Below are positions 32,424-40,218 of a stretch of 64,000 bases of DNA, piece after piece (the stretch's first letter is position 1; every line of letters begins with the position of its first letter). The stretch comes from DATKJS01 sp050015275 (GTDB taxonomy: Bacteria > Acidobacteriota > Aminicenantia > Aminicenantales > Saccharicenantaceae). The translations under genes were made by a program, and so were the position numbers. Below the pieces are notes generated by a model. The model saw only the letters and a list, made by a program, of their open reading frames with translations. It ran no database searches and was not told where the DNA came from. Location: NCBI GenBank assembly GCA_050015275.1, contig JBEKBS010000005.1:132128-196127 (forward strand), written 5' to 3'.

Positions 32424-34280
32424 ATGCCCGAGTTCCCGATCCCCGGATTCCACGGGCGGGTCCTCGAAATCGACCTGACCACGGGGGCCATTCTGCGGAA
32501 ACCTCTGGATCCCCAGCTCGCCCTCGACTATCTGGGGGGCCGCGGCCTGGGGGCCCGGATCCTCTACGACACCATCGATCCGGCGTGCGATCCTCTCGGC
32601 CCCGATAACGCCATCGTCATCGTCACCTCACCCCTGATCGGGACCAACGCCCCGACCGCCGGCCGCGGCCACATGGTCTTCAAATCGCCGCTCACCGGTG
32701 TCATCGGGACGTCGAATTCCGGGGGGACATGGGGCGCGGCCTTCAAGGCCACGGGTTGGGACGTCCTGGTCGTCAAGGGCGCGGCCTCCGACCCCGTCAT
32801 GATCGACATCGCCCCGGGCCGGGTCGAGGTCCTTCCGGCAGGCCACGTGTGGGGCATGTCGACCCACGAGACGAACGACGTCCTGGCCGCGGCTTCGGAG
32901 CCCGGGAGCCCCGCCCGCGTCCTCTGCATCGGGCCGGCAGGCGAGAACCTCGTCCGGATGGCCGCCGTCGCCAACGACCGGAACCGTGTTTATGGCCGTT
33001 GCGGCCCCGGCGCCGTCTGGGGAAGCAAGAAGCTCAAGGCCGTCCGGGTCCGCGGCAAGGAAAAGATCGCCGTCGCCGACAAGGAGAAATACCAGGCGGG
33101 CCTCGACCAGGCCCTTTACCTAATGCGTCAAGCGCCGATCACCAAACGCCTTCTCCGCGAGCTCGGCACGGCGGGCCTCATCGAGCTCATCAACCTCATC
33201 AGCATGCTTCCCCACAGGAATTTCCGGGATTGCCTCCACCGCGAGGAGGACGTCGAGCGGATCTCCGGCGAGACTCTGGCCAAGACGCTCCTCGACAAGG
33301 CGGGCTCGTGTTACCTGTGTCCGATCGGCTGCCAGCGGCACACGAGGGTCGTCGGCAAGGACGGAAAAGAAGAGACCGGTGAAGGGCCCGAATACGAGAC
33401 CATGATCCTCATGGGCCCGGTCTGCGACATCTACGACATGGCCGCCGTCACCCGGGCCAACTACCGCTGCAACGAGCTCGGCATCGACACCATCAGCTAC
33501 GGTGGGACGGTTGCCTGTGCCATGGAGCTCTTCGAGCTCGGCCTCCTCACGAAAGAGGAAACGGGCGGGCTCGACCTCGCCTTCGGGAGCAGCGAGGCCC
33601 TGGAAAAGCTCGTCCCGCTCATGGCCTTCAGGAAAGGGATCGGGGACAGGCTGGCCGAAGGGTCCTCCCGCCTGGCGGCCGGAGTCGGCCGCCCCGAATT
33701 GTCCATGACCGTGAAAAAACTCGAGATCCCGGGTTATGATCCGCGCGCCTCCTTCACCCAGGCCCTCGGCTACATGACTTCGCCGACGGGCGCCTGCCAC
33801 CTCCGCGGAGGATACGCGGTTTCGCTGGCGTTCTTCGGCGGGACGAGAGAGATCCCCCGGTTCAGCCTCCTCCAATCTCCCATCGCCATCCGCAACATGC
33901 AGAACACCGGGATCCTCCAGGACAGCCTGGGCATCTGCCGCTTCACCGGCTTCGCTTTCTCTTCGGACCCATGGGCTCGGATGGTCAGCGGCGTCACGGG
34001 CCGCGACTTCTCGGTCGCGCGGCTCGAGGAGATCGAGAACCGCATCGCGACCCTCGAGCGGCTCTTCAACATCGAGGCCGGCGCCACGGCGGACGACGAC
34101 GCCCTCCCGCCGCGCTTCGCCGACCTGCCCGTTGTCGCCGAGGGCAGGGAGCGGCGGGTGTCGCGAGAGGACCAGGACCGGATGAAGCAGGACTATTACC
34201 GGGTCCGGGGCTGGGACGGCCAGGGAAGGCCGACGGCCGAGCTCGGCCGGGCCCTCCGCATCGAAGCGAGGAAAAAATGA
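32424..34280 (+). CDS. aor: Aldehyde:ferredoxin oxidoreductase (tungstopterin enzyme)
   Basis: The 618-residue protein oxidises aldehydes to carboxylic acids with ferredoxin as acceptor, using a bis-pterin tungsten cofactor and one 4Fe-4S cluster. The cluster ligands are C296, C299 and C303 (CYLCPIGC) plus the cysteine in DSLGICRFTGF near residue 505, which fits the family spacing. N-terminal signatures are YLGGRGLGARILYDTID, GRGHMVFKSPLTGVIGTSNS and RCGPGAVWGSKKLKAVRV. Cytoplasmic. It is followed with ATGA overlap by a class II aldolase and then by lactate oxidation genes, so lactaldehyde is a plausible substrate. Its promoter predicts a leaderless mRNA. Confidence 0.94.
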   Translation: MPEFPIPGFHGRVLEIDLTTGAILRKPLDPQLALDYLGGRGLGARILYDTIDPACDPLGPDNAIVIVTSPLIGTNAPTAGRGHMVFKSPLTGVIGTSNSGGTWGAAFKATGWDVLVVKGAASDPVMIDIAPGRVEVLPAGHVWGMSTHETNDVLAAASEPGSPARVLCIGPAGENLVRMAAVANDRNRVYGRCGPGAVWGSKKLKAVRVRGKEKIAVADKEKYQAGLDQALYLMRQAPITKRLLRELGTAGLIELINLISMLPHRNFRDCLHREEDVERISGETLAKTLLDKAGSCYLCPIGCQRHTRVVGKDGKEETGEGPEYETMILMGPVCDIYDMAAVTRANYRCNELGIDTISYGGTVACAMELFELGLLTKEETGGLDLAFGSSEALEKLVPLMAFRKGIGDRLAEGSSRLAAGVGRPELSMTVKKLEIPGYDPRASFTQALGYMTSPTGACHLRGGYAVSLAFFGGTREIPRFSLLQSPIAIRNMQNTGILQDSLGICRFTGFAFSSDPWARMVSGVTGRDFSVARLEEIENRIATLERLFNIEAGATADDDALPPRFADLPVVAEGRERRVSREDQDRMKQDYYRVRGWDGQGRPTAELGRALRIEARKK

Positions 34281-35599
34281 GCGCTCCAAAATGGAAGGCG
34301 AGCGAAGAGCTCCTGCGCCTGTTCCAGGCCGTGGGCCGGGCCTCCCTCCTCTACGATATCCAGGACAGCCACAGCGGGAACATGGCCGTCCGCTGGGCCG
34401 GTGAAGCCGGCGGGGACGAGATCGTCATCACCGCCACGGGCTCCCAGAAGGGCGATCTCGAGCCGAGCCAGATCTGCTTCCTTTCGGCGACCGAGACCGA
34501 CTCCGGCTACTACAAAGCCTCTTCGGAGACGGACATCCACGCCCGGGTCCTGGCCTTGCCCGGCGTCCGGGCCTCGATGCACGCCCACGTCAAGGAGCTG
34601 ATCATGGCCACCCTCGACGACGCCCCCAAGCCCGGCCATCCGCCGGATTTCGAGCCGGTCGACCCCCTGGCCTATCACCATCTCGGCGGGGCCATCCCCG
34701 TGGATTGGTTCGCCGTGCCCAGCGGATCCCCGGAAATGACGAGGACGCTCCCCGAGCGCCTGGCCGGGCATCCGCTGACCATCATCTTCGGCCACGGCGC
34801 GATCGCCAAGGGGAGGACCCTCAAGGAGGCCTTCTTCAGGCTCTGCGTCGCCAACGAGGCCGGGGCCGTCATCCGGCTCCTGTGGCGGCTCGGCGTCGAC
34901 GTCGAGGGGTTGAGGAGCAGGATCCGGGAAAACCCGGCTGGCGCGTTCGCCTACGCTCCCCCGGCCTTCGAGGACGGCGAGGACGGCCGCTTGGACTTCC
35001 CCGACGAAGAGGAGATCCTGACGGAGTTCCGGAAGGCGGGGAACAGGATCTTCGAGTCCAGGCTCTCACCCTTCCACACGGGCTCGATGTCGGTCCGCGG
35101 CGTGGACGCGATGCTCTACGCGCCCAAGGCGTCCATGCCCAGGGACATCGGCGGTCCCCTGGCTCGGGTGCCGTTGGCGATTGACGCCGGGGACGATCCC
35201 GAAGTCCGGCGCCACAAGGAGATCTACGCGTCGAGCGATTTCCAGACCGTCATGCACTGTTATGTCACGGAGGCCGAGGCCTCGGCCCACTACGTCTATC
35301 CCGGGGAGACGGGGCCATCGGACAGGGTCATCCCGATCGACGCGGAAGGCTCGTTCCTCCACCTTGTCATTCCCGTCGCGCCCCCGGCGATCCCGGCGGC
35401 CGGACTCATCCGCCTCCTCCACGAGTACAAGATCGTCATCGTCAGGGGAGGGGGGGTCTGGGCGGCGGGCGGGCAGTCCCTCTCCGAGGTCTTGCACCAT
35501 CCGTCCTCCCTCCGCGAGATCTGCCTTTACCGGATCGCCGCTCATGAACGGGGCCTGGACCTGCGCAGGATGGAGCCCAAGAAAGCCGGCAGATGGTGA
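34277..35599 (+). CDS. Tandem-domain class II aldolase/adducin family protein
   Basis: The 440-residue protein contains two class II aldolase/adducin domains in tandem, at about residues 8-210 and 240-430; most family members have one. Domain 1 keeps the zinc histidines (SMHAHVKELI and AYHHLGGAIP) and GNMAVRW, as in fuculose- or rhamnulose-phosphate aldolases. Domain 2 shows PFHTGSMSVRG, but the HxH pair is replaced by HCY (TVMHCYVTEAEA), so it has probably lost metal binding and may be structural. It overlaps the AOR gene by 4 bases and the lutC gene by 7. The substrate is unknown; aldol cleavage giving lactaldehyde would fit the neighbours. Confidence 0.85.
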   Translation: MSAPKWKASEELLRLFQAVGRASLLYDIQDSHSGNMAVRWAGEAGGDEIVITATGSQKGDLEPSQICFLSATETDSGYYKASSETDIHARVLALPGVRASMHAHVKELIMATLDDAPKPGHPPDFEPVDPLAYHHLGGAIPVDWFAVPSGSPEMTRTLPERLAGHPLTIIFGHGAIAKGRTLKEAFFRLCVANEAGAVIRLLWRLGVDVEGLRSRIRENPAGAFAYAPPAFEDGEDGRLDFPDEEEILTEFRKAGNRIFESRLSPFHTGSMSVRGVDAMLYAPKASMPRDIGGPLARVPLAIDAGDDPEVRRHKEIYASSDFQTVMHCYVTEAEASAHYVYPGETGPSDRVIPIDAEGSFLHLVIPVAPPAIPAAGLIRLLHEYKIVIVRGGGVWAAGGQSLSEVLHHPSSLREICLYRIAAHERGLDLRRMEPKKAGRW

Positions 35600-36138
35600 A
35601 CCAAGACCTTGCCGCCACGTTCGTCGCCGCGGCCGAGGCCGCCGGCGCCGAGACCTTCCTGGCGCGCGACGTCGGCGAGGCCCTCACCATCGCCGCCCGT
35701 CTTTTCGAACGGGAGCAGGTCCGGACGGCCCTGGCCTGCCCCTCGCTTCGGAAAGCCGCGGACGACGCCGGCCTCCGCCTCGGGGTTCCCGAAGGGACGG
35801 CCGCCATCGCCGGGGCCCAGGCCGCCGTCGTCCGGGCGGATTTCGGCGCGGCCGAAACGGGGACCCTCGTTCGGCTCGATACCGGGGACGATGAAAAGCT
35901 CCTCTGGACGCTGCCGCCCCTCTGCGTCTGCCTCCTCGAGCGACGAGCGATCGTGCCCGACCTCCAGTCCCTGGTCGGCGTCGTTTCGGATCACCTCGGC
36001 CGGACGGGCCTGCCCGGCCCCCAGGTCTCTTTCGTCACGGGCCCGAGCCGGACGGCCGATATCGAAGGCCAGCTCGCGATCGGCGTCCAGGGACCGGCCC
36101 GGCTCGTCATCGGACTGATCGAGGGAGGCCGCGGCTGA
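35593..36138 (+). CDS. lutC: LutC-like LUD-domain protein
   Basis: The 181-residue protein is a LUD-domain (DUF162) protein like LutC/YkgG, the third component of the iron-sulfur L-lactate dehydrogenase LutABC. It shows AIAGAQAAVVRADFGAAETG, the loop after GTLVRLDTGDDEK, and SFVTGPSRTADIEGQLAIGV, the hallmark C-terminal motif. It is cytoplasmic. It precedes the LutB-LutA fusion by 4 bases and follows the aldolase with overlap, so lactate oxidation is coupled to the AOR-aldolase genes. Confidence 0.92.
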   Translation: MVNQDLAATFVAAAEAAGAETFLARDVGEALTIAARLFEREQVRTALACPSLRKAADDAGLRLGVPEGTAAIAGAQAAVVRADFGAAETGTLVRLDTGDDEKLLWTLPPLCVCLLERRAIVPDLQSLVGVVSDHLGRTGLPGPQVSFVTGPSRTADIEGQLAIGVQGPARLVIGLIEGGRG

Positions 36139-36142
36139 GGCC

Positions 36143-38290
36143 ATGAAGAAGATGAAGGCCCTCGACCCCCATCTCAAGGCGACGCTCCAGGCCTTCTATG
36201 AGAGCTGGTCCGCCAAGCGCGAAAGCTCGTTCCAGGGCCTGGATTTCGAGGCCCTCCGCGAAACTCTTGCGGAGATCAAGGACGAGGCCATCGCCAACCA
36301 GGACAGTCTGCTCGCCCGCTTCGAGGAGCAGGCCGTCCGGCACGGCAGCCGTGTCCTCCGGGCGAGGGACGGAGACGAGGCCAACCGTCTTGTCCTCGAG
36401 ATCCTGGAACGGCATGGGGCACGGAAGATCGTCAAGAGCAAATCCATGGTCAGCGAGGAGACTTGCCTCAACGACTATCTCCGCAGCCACGGCGTCGAAC
36501 CGCGGGAGACCGACCTCGGCGAGTGGATCATCCAGCTTGCCGGGGCGGCGCCGACGCATATGGTCATGCCGGCCATCCACCTGACGCGCCAGGGCGTTGC
36601 CCGGATCTTTTCGGAACACCTGGGCCGCGAGATCGAGGCAGACATCCCGGCCCTGGTCCGCGTGGCGCGGGAAGAGCTGAGGCGGGAGATCCTTGGATCC
36701 CCCGTCGGGCTGACGGGCGCAAACGCCTTGATCGCCGAGAACGGCTCGGTCATGATCGTCACCAACGAAGGCAACGGACGGCTCGTCGCGACGGCCCCGC
36801 CCGTCCACATCGTCCTCGCGAGCACGGAAAAGGTCGTCGCGGCCACGGCCGACGCCCTGCTCCTGCTCAAGATCCTGACGAAAAGCGCCACGGGCCAGCC
36901 CATCTCGAGTTATGTCTCCATCATCGCCGGACCGCACAGGTCGGAACAATACATCATCCTTCTCGACAATCACCGGAGCGAGCTCCGGGCCGACCCCAAG
37001 TTCCGGGACGTTCTCAGGTGCATCAAGTGCTCGGCCTGCCTCAATGTCTGTCCGGTCTACCAGGTCATCGGCGGAGAGGAATTCTCCCATGTCTATATGG
37101 GCGGTATCGGGAGCCTTCTCACGGCCTGGATCCATGGCCTCGAACGGTCCAAGGGCCTGGCGGAGCTGTGCATGGGGTGCCACCGCTGCGACACGGTCTG
37201 TTCGACCAAGATCCCTATCGCCGACCTGGTCGTGGCCCTGAAAGAGCGGCTGGCCCGGGAGACCGGAAGGAAATTTTGGAAGAAGGTCGCCCTGGACGGG
37301 GTCATGGGGCATCCCGCCCTAAACCGGGGAGCGTTTCTCGCGGCCCGGGCGGCCAGGCCGATCGTCCAAAGGAAAGGATATGCTCGCGCCCTGCCTTCGT
37401 GGCTGGCTCGGTACGACCGGTTCCGGGCCCTCCCGGCGCCGGCCCCCCGGCCCCTGTCGGCCCTGTTCAGGAAAGAGAAGAGGGCCCTGCGGAAAAGGAT
37501 GCCTGTTTCAAAGGAGCGAGTGACACTCTTCCCGGGATGCCTCATCCAGCACGTCTACCCGGAGGTCGGGCTGGCGGCGGCCCGGGTCCTCGCTCGGCTC
37601 GGCTATGACGTCCTCCTTGGGCCCACCACGTGCTGCGGGTTCCCGCCTTGGAACTCCGGCCACGCCGCTTCGGCCCGGCGGGCTTTCCGCAACGTCCTGA
37701 AGAGGCTCAAGGGCGAGGGGCCTGTGATCACTCTTTGTCCGACCTGCACGACCATGCTCGCCCACGCCGGCCCCGACCTCATCCTGGGACATCGGGGAGC
37801 GAAGTCGCGCCGTCAGGCGGACGGCGCCGGGAACGATTTCCAAGATATCAGGGAGTTGGCCGGCCGGGTCGTGACGTTCAGTCAGTTCTTGGCCTGTCAC
37901 GAAAAAGAGGCCCTCCGGCGGCTTTTCCCGGAAGGCCGCCCCGGGAAGCGGGCGACCTACCACGATTCCTGCCACCACAAGCACGTCCTCAAGGCGTCGG
38001 AGGACTCCCGGACCCTGGTCCGGATGGCCCTGGGGACCGAGCTCGTGGAGATGACCGGCCCTGCGGCCTGCTGCGGATTCGCCGGGGCCTACTCCATCGA
38101 CCACCCCGAAGTCGCCGAGGCGCTTCTTGCGGACAAGCTGGCCGCGGTGACGGCCTCGGGCGCCGCTCTTGTCGCCCTGGACTGCCCCGGCTGTCTCCTC
38201 CAGATCCGCGGCGGCTGCGCCAGGAGCGGCCAGGCCGTCGAGGTCAGGCACACGGCCGAGATCCTGGCCGCCGCTCTCGAGAACGGCTAG
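36143..38290 (+). CDS. LutB-LutA fusion: LUD + ferredoxin + two CCG domains
   Basis: The 715-residue protein joins two normally separate subunits of the lactate oxidase LutABC. The N-terminal LUD domain (about 1-290) has NALIAENGSVMIVTNEGNGR. Two 4Fe-4S motifs follow (CIKCSACLNVCPVY near residue 294 and CMGCHRCDTVCSTKIP near 345), typical of LutB. The C-terminal part (about 455-715) is LutA/GlpC-like, with two cysteine-rich CCG domains: FPGCLIQHVYPEVG with TTCCGFPPWNSG, and YHDSCHHKH with AACCGFAGAYS, then DCPGCLLQI. Such a chain could pass electrons from lactate through its clusters. With LutC upstream it supplies a complete LutABC set in two genes. Confidence 0.9.
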   Translation: MKKMKALDPHLKATLQAFYESWSAKRESSFQGLDFEALRETLAEIKDEAIANQDSLLARFEEQAVRHGSRVLRARDGDEANRLVLEILERHGARKIVKSKSMVSEETCLNDYLRSHGVEPRETDLGEWIIQLAGAAPTHMVMPAIHLTRQGVARIFSEHLGREIEADIPALVRVAREELRREILGSPVGLTGANALIAENGSVMIVTNEGNGRLVATAPPVHIVLASTEKVVAATADALLLLKILTKSATGQPISSYVSIIAGPHRSEQYIILLDNHRSELRADPKFRDVLRCIKCSACLNVCPVYQVIGGEEFSHVYMGGIGSLLTAWIHGLERSKGLAELCMGCHRCDTVCSTKIPIADLVVALKERLARETGRKFWKKVALDGVMGHPALNRGAFLAARAARPIVQRKGYARALPSWLARYDRFRALPAPAPRPLSALFRKEKRALRKRMPVSKERVTLFPGCLIQHVYPEVGLAAARVLARLGYDVLLGPTTCCGFPPWNSGHAASARRAFRNVLKRLKGEGPVITLCPTCTTMLAHAGPDLILGHRGAKSRRQADGAGNDFQDIRELAGRVVTFSQFLACHEKEALRRLFPEGRPGKRATYHDSCHHKHVLKASEDSRTLVRMALGTELVEMTGPAACCGFAGAYSIDHPEVAEALLADKLAAVTASGAALVALDCPGCLLQIRGGCARSGQAVEVRHTAEILAAALENG

Positions 38291-38336
38291 GAAAGCGCGC
38301 CGGGCGCAGACGTCCGGGTCGGACCAACCCCCCTTT

Positions 38337-38356
38337 CGGGGTGAATTCTCACCCCG
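38337..38356. repeat. 8-bp inverted repeat after the lut genes and before the HD-GYP gene
   Basis: CGGGGTGA and TCACCCCG flank ATTC, a perfect 8-base-pair stem with a 4-base loop, extended with a bulge by TTT and GAAA. It could be an attenuator or a terminator without a T run after the lut operon. Confidence 0.4.
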
Positions 38357-38377
38357 TGAAATCACCCCCAAAGGGCA

Positions 38378-38405
38378 TTGCCCGGTCCTGCGGCTCCTGT
38401 AATCT
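38378..38405 (+). promoter_or_regulatory. putative promoter of the HD-GYP gene
   Basis: TTGCCC (38378-38383) and TAATCT (38400-38405) are spaced by 16 bases, 32 bases before the ATG at 38438. Confidence 0.4.
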
Positions 38406-38437
38406 GATGGAGAATCCGGTGGACATTTGATAATCCA

Positions 38438-40066
38438 ATGAACCACAATATCCTGGAAAGCCCGGGCTCCCCGGCAGAACTCAACGCGAATAACAACGCG
38501 GGTCCGGCTCCGGGCCTGGCCGCCAGGTTCGGGCCGAGAAAGCTCCGGACGAAGATCTTCCTCCTGGCCTCCTCGTTGATCATGGGTCTTTCGGTCTTCT
38601 ATCTCCTCTATTTTCCCGGCCGCCTGGAGCATCATCTCTCCCGCGATATCGCGGATATCATCAACAACACCAGCTCGGTCGCCTCGCTGGGGCTGTCCGC
38701 GGAGCTCCAGGCGGGCGACAAGACCGCCATGGAACGGATCCTCAAGACGATCTGCGAACGCGCCGACGGGATCGAATATGCCGTCCTCGAAGACGACCCC
38801 GGACTGGTCCTGGCGTCCTCCAACCGTGACGTCGCGGAACGGGACATGTACCGCGAAACCGACCCCGTCCAGCCGCCTCCCGGCCGCCGGACCGTCTACA
38901 GGACAAAGACCCCGGTCATGGCCGACGACCGGGTCCTGGGGAACCTCTTCCTCGGGTTCGCCTTCAAGGGCCTTATCGCGGAAACGACCAGGGAGAAAGG
39001 CGTCATCACGTTCGTCTGCCTGGCCATCATCTTCGTCAGCGGGCTCCTCGTCTTTCTTTTCAGCGGGCTGATCACGCGACCCATTGTCCTGATGACGCGG
39101 ACGGCCGAAAAGATCGCGAAGGGCGACCTCAGGCAGCGGGCCAAGGTCTATTCCCGTGACGAGATGGGACTCCTGGCCCGGGCTTTCAATACCATGGCTG
39201 ACGGGCTGGAAAAGGCCCTCCGGGAGATGGAAGGGACCAATAAGTCGCTCGAGGCCATGATGCGCGCCAGGTCCCTGGAGATGGAAAAGGAGATCTCCGA
39301 GCGCCGCCGCGTAGAGAGGGAGCTCCGGATGGCCAAGGACGAGCTCGAGCACCGGGTCGAAAAGCGGACCGAAGAGCTGTCCAAGGTCAACGAGGAGCTC
39401 AGCGGGCGGGTCATCGAGACGCGCCGGGCGGAAGACCAGCTCCAGACGACGCTCGAGCGGCTGGAGAGGGCCCTGGAGGGCACGATCCGGGCCATGTCCC
39501 TGACGATCGAGATGCGGGACCTCTACACGGCCGGCCACCAGCGTCGCGTGTCCAGCCTGGCGGTGGCCATCGCCGAGGAACTCCACCTTCCCTCGAACAA
39601 GATCGAAGGTCTGCGCTTGGCCGGGGTCATCCACGACATCGGCAAGATCGCCATGCCGGCCGAGATCCTGACCAAGCCGACGCGGCTGACCAAGACCGAG
39701 TTCCAGCTGATCAAGGACCACCCGAGGATCGGCTACGACATCCTGAAGAACATCCAGTTCCCCTGGCCCGTGGCCCACATCATCCTCCAGCACCACGAGC
39801 GGATGGACGGCTCCGGATACCCCGACGGACTGCTCGGGGACGCCATCCTTCTCGAAGCGAGGATCCTGGCCGTGGCCGATGTCGTCGAGGCCCTGTCCTC
39901 CCACCGTCCCTACCGCCCGGCCCTCGGCATCGAAAAGGCCCTGGAAGAGATCCGCCGGGGCCGGGGGCTCCGCTACGACATGCGGGTGGTTGACGCCTGC
40001 ATGAAGCTCTTCAAGGACCGCCGCTACAGCTTCAAGAAGGAAAACACCGAGGCCATCTTCCAGTGA
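38438..40066 (+). CDS. HAMP-HD-GYP cyclic-di-GMP phosphodiesterase-like sensor
   Basis: The 542-residue protein is a membrane sensor with an HD-GYP output domain that hydrolyses cyclic di-GMP. Two membrane helices (about 41-60 and 188-212) enclose a periplasmic sensor region. A HAMP domain (about 213-265) leads into a long coiled coil (about 265-350) and the HD-GYP domain (about 350-525). Catalytic motifs are HQRRVSSLAVAIAEEL, VIHDIGKIAMP, KDHPRIGYDIL and HHERMDGSGYPDGL. The GYP triplet is intact, so activity is expected. It stands alone, just before the tRNA-tilS unit. No diguanylate cyclase was seen in the window. Confidence 0.93.
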   Translation: MNHNILESPGSPAELNANNNAGPAPGLAARFGPRKLRTKIFLLASSLIMGLSVFYLLYFPGRLEHHLSRDIADIINNTSSVASLGLSAELQAGDKTAMERILKTICERADGIEYAVLEDDPGLVLASSNRDVAERDMYRETDPVQPPPGRRTVYRTKTPVMADDRVLGNLFLGFAFKGLIAETTREKGVITFVCLAIIFVSGLLVFLFSGLITRPIVLMTRTAEKIAKGDLRQRAKVYSRDEMGLLARAFNTMADGLEKALREMEGTNKSLEAMMRARSLEMEKEISERRRVERELRMAKDELEHRVEKRTEELSKVNEELSGRVIETRRAEDQLQTTLERLERALEGTIRAMSLTIEMRDLYTAGHQRRVSSLAVAIAEELHLPSNKIEGLRLAGVIHDIGKIAMPAEILTKPTRLTKTEFQLIKDHPRIGYDILKNIQFPWPVAHIILQHHERMDGSGYPDGLLGDAILLEARILAVADVVEALSSHRPYRPALGIEKALEEIRRGRGLRYDMRVVDACMKLFKDRRYSFKKENTEAIFQ

Positions 40067-40088
40067 GGCCGCCCGCCATCCCGGTTCG

Positions 40089-40117
40089 TTGACTTGACCG
40101 GGTGATTCCGCTAAAAT
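40089..40117 (+). promoter_or_regulatory. sigma-70-type promoter of the tRNA-tilS unit
   Basis: TTGACT (40089-40094) and TAAAAT (40112-40117) with a 17-base spacer lie 12 bases before the tRNA. Confidence 0.7.
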
Positions 40118-40129
40118 CACCTTCACCTT

Positions 40130-40203
40130 GCCGGCGTAGCTCAGTTGGTCAGAGCATGCGGCTCATATCCGCAGTGTCGGGGGTTCAAATCCCTCCGCCG
40201 GCA
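40130..40203 (+). tRNA. tRNA with CAT anticodon (Met elongator, or Ile2)
   Basis: The 74-base gene folds as a full cloverleaf. The acceptor stem is GCCGGCG/CGCCGGC with discriminator A, the D-arm has GCTC/GAGC, the anticodon stem TGCGG/CCGCA holds loop CTCATAT, and the T-arm carries TTCAAAT. CCA is not encoded. It is not the initiator, because base pair 1-72 is G-C and the anticodon stem lacks three G-C pairs. The CAT anticodon fits elongator tRNA-Met. It also fits tRNA-Ile2, the substrate of TilS, whose gene follows 15 bases later. The acceptor bases G4-G5 differ from the C4-C5 determinants of E. coli Ile2, so Met is the default. Confidence 0.93.
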
Positions 40204-40218
40204 TTTTTTCAAGACCTC

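Noticed and set aside
38337..38400. c-di-GMP riboswitch upstream of the HD-GYP gene
   Set aside because: The GEMM consensus and its GNRA loop/receptor are not present; only simple inverted repeats are seen.
40102..40218. N-terminal extension of tilS
   Set aside because: This part of the open frame reads through the CAT-anticodon tRNA; tilS homology and a usable ATG begin at 40219.
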